From assembly GCA_964017125.1 (NCBI GenBank), contig OZ024912.1:56476910-56540909 (forward strand): a stretch of DNA of 64,000 nucleotides, written 5' to 3'. This DNA comes from Flabesymbios commensalis. Lineage: Eukaryota; Annelida; Polychaeta; Terebellida; Flabelligeridae. The position numbers and the translations under genes are program-made. Positions within the stretch are counted from its first letter, which is position 1. Each line of letters starts with the position of its first letter. Shown piece after piece: positions 50,201 through 59,200 of this stretch. The notes beneath the pieces are model-generated. The model was not told the origin of the DNA, did no database searches, and worked only from the letters and a program-made list of their open reading frames with translations.

Positions 50201-53200
50201 TTCATTAAAAACTTGGCCGGAGCTTTGCTTTGAAAAAAATGGATGAATAAACCGCACCTGCAGTTTGAAAATCTCCATCATGATCATGATACTAAAATCT
50301 TACTTTGTCCAAAAGGTAAAATATAAAATCACAGTATATGTTAATAGGGGGCCACCATTCAATCTTCAGGGGTAGAGTATTTTTGAAATAAATAATTTCG
50401 TGCAGACTCTACATGAAATAATAATGTATTTTAAGCACTGTTCTATATAAAAATGTAATAAAATTAGAGTTTTCAGCGTGTCGCCTGGCGACAAAAACTC
50501 CAGTCCCCCTCCCCTGGATATTAAAGGGTGGCGGCCCTCTGGAGGTTAGTACCCAACAAACGAAAGAGGTTGAAACCATGTTGGCTTAATGTTTGGCCAC
50601 CGTCGCAAACGTTGACCCAACATCAGGCCAACACAGGACCCATTTCTAGTTTGTCGGTTTGATAGGAAGCGTCAGAAACACGAGGCATTGAACCAATGTT
50701 AGGCTAATGTTGGGCAAGCGTCGAAGACGGTGGGCCAACATTAACGCTTTAACCTCAAAATTATTCAATTTGAATTTTCACCCACTTGTGTCTCGCTGAC
50801 GCGACACACAACTTCAAGTGAGTGAAAATTATTCAGATTTGACAAAATGGGGGTCAACTATTTTCAAATCTTACTGTTTGATCAGTTGATGTCACGTTAT
50901 CTTTTATGTTTAAAAGCTGATATGCAATGTGCTAATAAACATTGCATCGTGTTGCTGGGTAGTACTAGTCGGTACAAGCAAAGCCACAACATACCGGCGA
51001 GGGGTGTTAGTATTGAGTACAGTGCGCAGGGCGTGAGCTCGCTTGAGCTGCTGCAGCTGCAGCTGTCGCAGCTGCAGCTGGTTTGAGGGGGTGTGCAGTG
51101 CTGCAGAGTGAGGGTGGGGTGCAGGCAGGTCGGAGCTTTTCGGTTCCCCGTCGCCCAGTGTCATCAACAACCTGGAATCCCTGGACTCGCTTGGCAGACT
51201 GTCCCTCCCGTAGCGGGATCGCTGGCTGTTGGACGACCTCGTCTGCACAGACTTCCTCTGATCCGAGTTGTCCGTCTCTGGGTCGGAGTCGTAAATTTTC
51301 AGGCTCGTCAATGTGGGTACTAAAAGAAATGTGAAGTAAGAATCTTAAATCATTCGTCAGTGTGAGATCGCAAAGCCAAACAAATAGTGATAGATGTATG
51401 TATACATCTTCTATAATGTATGTGTTTAGCAACCCTTTCATGCAGTATTTTCACTCACTTGAAGTTGTGGATCGCGTCAGTGAGACACAACTTCAAGTGG
51501 GTGGAAATTCCAGGGGACCCTATTTAGACTTCAGAATCTGACGTCCACAGACGTCAGGTTCTGACATGTAATGACGCTTCTCGCACTGAAAAAAATTATA
51601 ATGGCCATAGACCCATTTACATACTCAAATGAAGCGGAAAAAGCTAACTAAGACACATACAAATATCTAGGCTTTAACATGTTTAACATGATGAGTAACA
51701 AAATTATTGTCGATGTGTGGGCCTAACTTTCAAGTGGAAGTGAAATCAATTTTAGTCTACTCCCCCAAAGACAACGTTACGGGGCCAGGCAAAGCAGGTT
51801 AGGCATCCCGATTTAGGAAGGATCAAACCATAGATCAACCATGCTCAAACGAATAGTTAAACCACATAGCTGAGCAGATCAGTTAATGACACACAAAAAT
51901 TCACCACAGATGCACAGCAAGAGTTCACTAAATTTTACCTTGGAAAGACACACGTCACGCAGGAAACAATTGCAGGGTATCATACCAAACTAAGAATTAG
52001 AAAAATGTCACTTTCACCTGTTTTTCCTACAAATATTATTGAAATGGATAAAATGGTTTAAAGTAGCTTTAAGTGGTGGAAGTTTCATTAGCAGGACACA
52101 AAAGTCAAAAATAGTGTTGGCCCATTGTCTACCAGTTATTGTTGCGAGATAACAAAACATCAGTGCTGCATGGTATCAGAAATGCATCAATGCATCTGAT
52201 GGTATGTACGTACATTGGAGCTTATAAGAGAGCACAGGAAAAGTGGTTTACAACCCTTTCATAATCTGACTTCTACAGATGTCAGATTCTGACGTCTAAA
52301 GTTGGTCCCCGTATTGAAAGAATTAAAATATGTATATTAAATGGACGTATGAAGCTTCAACATAGGTAGTCAAATGAAGTAGAAAGATGTAACTAAGAGA
52401 TTTATAATGATTTCAAAAAAATCATAACAAATTACAATAAAAAAATGATTACATACATGTACATCGAAGATATCTCTTATTGCCTGAACAATAAATAATT
52501 AGTTTCTAGCTTTCAAAAGTTCGAAATGAAATCTTGTGTTTTGTTTGTGCTGATTAGCAAAGACTCTCTATGCAATAGTGATAAATATTACTACAAGACT
52601 ACATAAGTCCAGGAGCTCCCGCGACGAATTAGAATTTGATTTAAGCAATTTTGTGTAGGGTTTTTAATGTAGTCTTAGGCTAGGTCAACAAGACGCAAGA
52701 CAACTAGGTCTAAGAAGCCCAGTCTAAGAGTAAGATAAGAACTAGACAGTCTGTCAGAGATTGCAAACCTCCATTGAAATTAATGATCCTAATGAGTATC
52801 CCAGTAATGGTCTACCTATCTGGCACGGTTTACCCGATATCAGGCCAATCGAGGTAACTAATAGCTGATTTACGGTCATTTTGAATTCGATATAAATTAG
52901 TCAAAAACTTGGGGTGCATCATCCCCCGAAACCTCAATTTTTTTTTATAGTAATGGACTAACATCTAACACAGTTTGCAAAATATTGTGCATGTGAAAGT
53001 AAATAATGGCCGATAGGGGGCCATTTTGAATTTGATCGAGTCAGAATTTTTCAAGATGCATCCTCAGCTGAAATCTCACATTTCATTCTATAGTAATCGT
53101 CTAGCTATCTAGCACGGTTTACCAAATATCGGCCATGTGAAAGTGAATAATGGCCTTAAGGCGGCCATTTTGAATTTGATCAAGTCGAAATTTTCCAAGA

Positions 53201-56200
53201 TGCATCCTCAGCTGAAATCTCACATCTCATTCTATAGTAATGGTCTAGCCATCTAGCACGGTTTACCAAAAACCAGCTATGTGAAAGTGAATAATGGCTG
53301 ATAGGCGTCACATTTTGTTTTATAGTAATGGTCTAGCTATCTAGCACGGTTTACCTGATATCAGGCCTATCGAGGTAAATAATGTTGATTGTCGGCCATT
53401 TTGAATACGTGAGTTAAAAATTTTCAGGGTGCATCCTCCCCCGATAACTCACACTTTGTTTTATAGTAATCAGGTAATGGTCTAGCCATCTAGCACGGTT
53501 TACCAAATATCAGCCATGTGAAAATGAATAATGGCCGAAAAGGCGGCCATTTTAAATTTGATCAAGTCAAACTTTTTCAAGATGCATCCTCATCTGAAAT
53601 CTCACATTTCGATTTATAGTAATGGTCCAGCCATCTAGCACGGTTTACCGAATAACGGCCATGTGACAGTGAATAATGGCCGATAAGCGGCCATTTTGAA
53701 TTTTATCGAGTCAAATTTTTTCAAGATGCATCCTCTCCTGAAATCACACATTTTGTTTTATAGTAATGGTCTAGCCATCTAGCACGGTTTACCGAATAAC
53801 GGCCATGTGAAAGTGAATAATGGCCGATTGGCGGCCATTTTGAACTTGGACAAATTGATTTTTTTCAAAATGCATTCTCTCCTGAAACCTTACAATTTGT
53901 TTTATAGTAATGGTGTAGATATCTTGAGCGGTTTTCATAATATTCCACAATATCAGGCCTGTCGAGGTGAATAATGGCCGATAGGCGGCCATTTTGAATT
54001 TTATCAACTTGAAATTTTTCAAGATGCATCCTCTCCTGAAACCTTACAATTTATTTGATATAAATGGTGTAGCTATCTTGAGCGGTGTTCATGATATTCC
54101 GCAATATCAGGCCTGTCGAGGTGAATAATGGCCGATAGGCGGCCATTTTTAATTTTATCAACTTGAAATTTTTCAAGATGCATCCTCTCCTGGAACCTCA
54201 CAATTTGTTTTATAGTAATGGTGTAGCTATCTTGAGCGGTTTTCATGATATTCCGCAAAATCTTTCAGTCGGATTTACCGATGTTATAAATTAGGTCAAA
54301 GTGCTGGGTCAACTTCCAGGGCAAGGTCCAAAAACCTGAAAAGGCACAACTAGGGACCTTAGAGAACATGTATGTGCAATATGACTGTCATCGGCCTAGT
54401 ACTTTTCGAGATCTGCTCCGGAAACGAAGTGCGCGTCAAAACGTCTAAATAGGTCATAGTTCTGAACCAGAAGTAGGTCGAAGTTCAAATACCCCAAAAG
54501 GCACAACTAGACCCCATAGGGATGTTGTGTGTAAAATTTGAAGACAATCGGACGAGTACTTTCAGAGATATGCTCCGGAAACGAATTGTTTACGGACGGC
54601 CCAACGGCCCAACGCCGTAACATCATCATTTTCTCCTCTGCGACCTTGCGTATTGAATTCAGATTAAAAATATTTTAACCTGTCCATTAGCCACCTGGAA
54701 GTAACCCACATACCAAAAATTGTTATCCTAGCTTATTTTCCTACAAAGTTATAGGCAAAAGAAGAGGCCAAAAAAAAACGGAGGTAGAATCCATAGCTCC
54801 CTTCGTCTCACCTACGGTGACGGCGGGAGCTAAAAATGTATCTCAGTTAGGTTAAACAGTGGATTTAATATATTATCTTGAAAAACCAGTATAACAGAAA
54901 TATTGCACCGCCGCCAGATTTTAGATTTGGTAGCCCTCCGGTATAGCACTTTGAAAAGTTAAATTACATCCATGAACAGTGCTATGAAAAAGAGAAATGA
55001 AATTTAATTTCAAAATATTTCACATTTTTAGAAATGTACGCTACTGTCTTGTCTTGCCTCTTAAATCTACTAATCATGCATATCTATGGTCGTTTTCAGC
55101 TGTATTATTATGCTATATTAGCATAAATGTTTTGATTACTATGTTAGAATTTTCACCCATTTGAAGTGTGGGTCGCTGTAGCGAGACACAATTTCAAGTG
55201 GGTAACATTTAAATTTCATAACTTAGTGCTTTAAGGGTTAGCATATGGACTGTAATATTACACTGATTAACTCTTTAAATCCTCACGATGCATCATTTGA
55301 AGCATGATTTTGTATCTCCGGAGTATGACTTAATTTCCTAAATCCAAGGGGTTTTAGAACGAGCATTTTCATGGAACTGTAAATAATAATAACAATATTT
55401 TTTTTCCATTTGCTACTCACTTCCAGGCCATCTCCATCCGCTACAAGTCGATAATTGTGACAGCAATTTGCGGCTTGTGGTGAATAGAAATGATACTGGT
55501 AAATTCAGGTTTGAAAGGGTTTTAAATGGGATAACCATGATAACAACACATTAAAGTATTAAATTTTACTTAAAATTAAAAAGCAGCTCTAGACATATTT
55601 CTCAGTTCATCATGCCAGCTCAACATGTCAAGGCAAGTTTAACTCGTGAACACATGTTTACTCTCACCACCAAAATATATTCGGGATAAGAATCTTTGTA
55701 TCAACTCCAAATTAACCTACATATTCGGGTTAAAAAATAGAAAAAGAGGTTTTATTCTGTAGTTTCTTATGAAAATAACCTGAGGTGGAAAGGGTTAAAA
55801 AGTAGGGGCCTATTAACTGATACGCAGATGTACTTAGAATTAAAAAGAAAATGCAAAGTATGCCAATTTTAAAAATAAAAGAATCACATCAAAGGAAAAT
55901 GAAGGAAAAAGTGTGACATGTATTGTTTTTTATATATACATAATATCTGAGAGTGAGAGTGCTTAAATCCCAAAGACAAAAATATATAGAAGTTAATAGA
56001 TTAATGGTGTTAATAGGTGTTAGTTCCATTTCAAACCATCAAACCATTATTGATTCACAATAAGAATTTACCAGTTAGTTTGGTAGTTAGGGATTAGAAT
56101 TCAGAAAGTTGTGAAAAATTATACTATCAAACAACATGAATGTACTATATACAGATATACACTGCAAATTATGTTAAACCACTGCATTTTACAACCCTTT

Positions 56201-59200
56201 CAATTGTGTTGCTTTATCAGTTTATAAATTCAATTTATTTCACAAGAATACTTACATTCAACATAAGTAGAGAAATCAGCCTCAACTTTTTCTGACTCTT
56301 GAAGAGCAAAATATCTTATTTTAAAATGTGATGGAAGTGAAAGAATAGTATGTGTATCTTGAACATTTATAACCTACATGTAGGAAGTATTTTTAAAACA
56401 CCCTATGTTTTTTTAATAGCTAGAAAATACGAGACGTTGACCAACACGGGTTTATAGTTGGCTTATCGTCTACAATGGTGGCCCAACATACAACTGGTCT
56501 CTGGTCAATGTTTTGTGGGTCTAAAGCTGGGATTTAGTGACAGAGAATGGAGAGCTGTTTTGTTGAATTTCCTGTCGAATATCTCCAAAATTATTAGATG
56601 CATCATGTCGCAGTCCATACATGAATATGCCACAGCATATCCAGGAGAAAAGGGGGATTTATAATTTGACTAATATTTCAGGGGGCAGCGTTCAAATTGC
56701 AAAGTAACGGGTAGCGAAAAGCTACACAATATTGTGGCAAGGCACTTCACCTTTACATGCTCGCGCTTCACTTCACTCAGATGTGAATGAGTACCTGTTA
56801 CATGTAGCGCCAAATTGTTAGTGCTATATTCTTCCTGGGGAGTTGAAATGGTATGATAGTGTATGAGCAGGTCCAGTGACCAGAGATAATAATGATGTAA
56901 GGCGCCTTGAGTTGGATATGTTATGCCACCTTCTTGCTCTGGGTGGTTCATTTATATTTATTTTAGATGAAGGAATGAATGTTTTGCAAGTAAAAAAATC
57001 TTTTTCTAGATACAAATTTGCATGCTACAATACAAGTGAAAGAAAAAAGATTTGTGTATACATATTTTATGTGCTAATTGTAACACTCAAGATGGTCTAC
57101 ACATGCAACTAATAAAATGCAAGACACAAAGAATGGTAGAGAGAAGGAATTTAATTTAATATTAAACACACACTAAAGCTAACATATATAAATGCATAAT
57201 ATATACATGTAGTGTTATGTGAAAATAATGTGTTCTACCAAAAGCACTAATTTATACTGTATGAGTTGGACATGCAAATCTCCTTCGGTTTACTGTGAGC
57301 TACAATAACAATGCAAAGTACCATCAGGAGAGAGGCGACCCAGATAATCATAGTTAACAAGAGCACCTATTAAAAGCACTTATAACTAGAGCAGTTTATC
57401 ACTGAAAAATTAAGCATTGTTATATATTAGCACTTTCAGCGTTGGAATCTGAAGTAAAACTTTAGACGTTCCCAGCGCTGAAAGAAATAAAACATTTATA
57501 ATGGCCGTAGATCTATAACATAGGTTCCAGTTTTCAAATGAATCAAAAAGAACTAACAAAGACATTTATGATGGTTTCAGATTGAAAAACCCTTTGGTCT
57601 CCATGATTTATGCAAACTAGTTCAGCATTGTGAGGGTTAACCAAGATATTGAGCAAACTGAATACTTTAGGTCACCTGGAGGTACTCTGCCTTCAACTTT
57701 GGCTTTCAGCAGCTCCTGGAAAAATGCTAGAATTGTTCTTGTTCCTTTCTCAATAATCTCTGGAGGGGGAAACTCCAGTGGATTGTTGGCAATATTCAAG
57801 CCTGTTAGAGTTGATACAAGCCCTGGAGAAGAGTATTAAAATACAATGAGAAAAACAATTGAAAAATCAATTGACAATTAATTATAAATATTTATCATGT
57901 TTATATTGTAATCATGTCCTAATTTAGTAATATAATATGCATGTATTGGCTTCACTTTCTGCTGAATATATTTATTAGCCCCCCCCCCCCCCCTATGTAT
58001 TATTGGACTTTAAATACATACATCTATTTTAAAAAATTCCATTCAAAGTGCCTAATTTAAAATATGTATTCATAAAACAATATTTCAACAGTAATTCTAA
58101 TTGATCATGATCCTGATCAAATAGAATTGGTGTTTCAAAAATAATTTGTTTATGATATTTGAATTTAGGTACATGTAACCATGCAGCTGCTAAGTCTAAG
58201 ATTATCTAATTCATTACAATTCTACACATGTATACAGGCCCCAGATGTGTAGGCCTTATGTATGCTATGACATACTAGTATTGTATTCACCAGGTGGCAA
58301 CACAATATTGATAGAATTAGCCCTTGGCAGGATTAACTATATATCTATTTAAGATGTATATATTGGATGGTTCTAACTATTACAGAAAGAATGAAACATT
58401 TAGGCACCACATGGCACATTTTGAATAAAATAAATAAACAGAAACAGTATAAATATATATAGGCCTATATACCATGTATACTTTTAAACTGAATATTTGA
58501 TAAAAAATTTCATTCATTTTGTGGATAGACTTTCGACTGTGCTGACATCTAAAGTCCATAGGACAACATCAATCCAACATTAGACCAACATATCATGTTT
58601 GCTGGGGAATCATAGAAAAGATGGAAATTGATTACAATTTTTTTCAATTTAAAACAAAACACCATGGATTGGCCTAATGTTATTTGCAACTGGAATATTC
58701 AATAACATATATACAGTTATTTAAATTATTCAAAGAGCTCTAGAGTATGTTATTCAAATTAAAAATAGCCTCAAATTGAAAGTAGGGCCTACTGAGAAAA
58801 GGCTGTGACCATGTATTAACCCTTAGGCCTACAGCGCGGGGAGAGACTTTAGTCGTCAGAAACCAATGTCTGTAGACATCAGATTCTGACGACTAAAGTT
58901 TATCACTGCACAGTAAGCAGGTAAGAGTAAAGCTAATCATAATGGCTATAGACCCATAACATAGAGGTTTATGATGGTTTCAAATTGAAGAAAAACAACC
59001 TTTGGTCTCCATGGTTTATATACAAATATTTTAGCGTTTTAACATGTTTAAGGGTTAAACAATTAAAGAGTGAAACTCACCTAATTCAAGAGGTAGTGTT
59101 CGAAGTTGATTGCCTTCCAGCAACAGATTTCTTAAGCATGTATGACGCCCAATGTAAGCATTTGGTAGACCGACCAAATAGTTATTTCGTAGATCAAGCC

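Noticed and set aside
40260-59057. Hairpin elements as introners that created the LRRC27 introns
   Set aside because: The introns are mostly far longer than the elements, which sit inside them without reaching both splice sites, and the gene's exon pattern looks ancestral.
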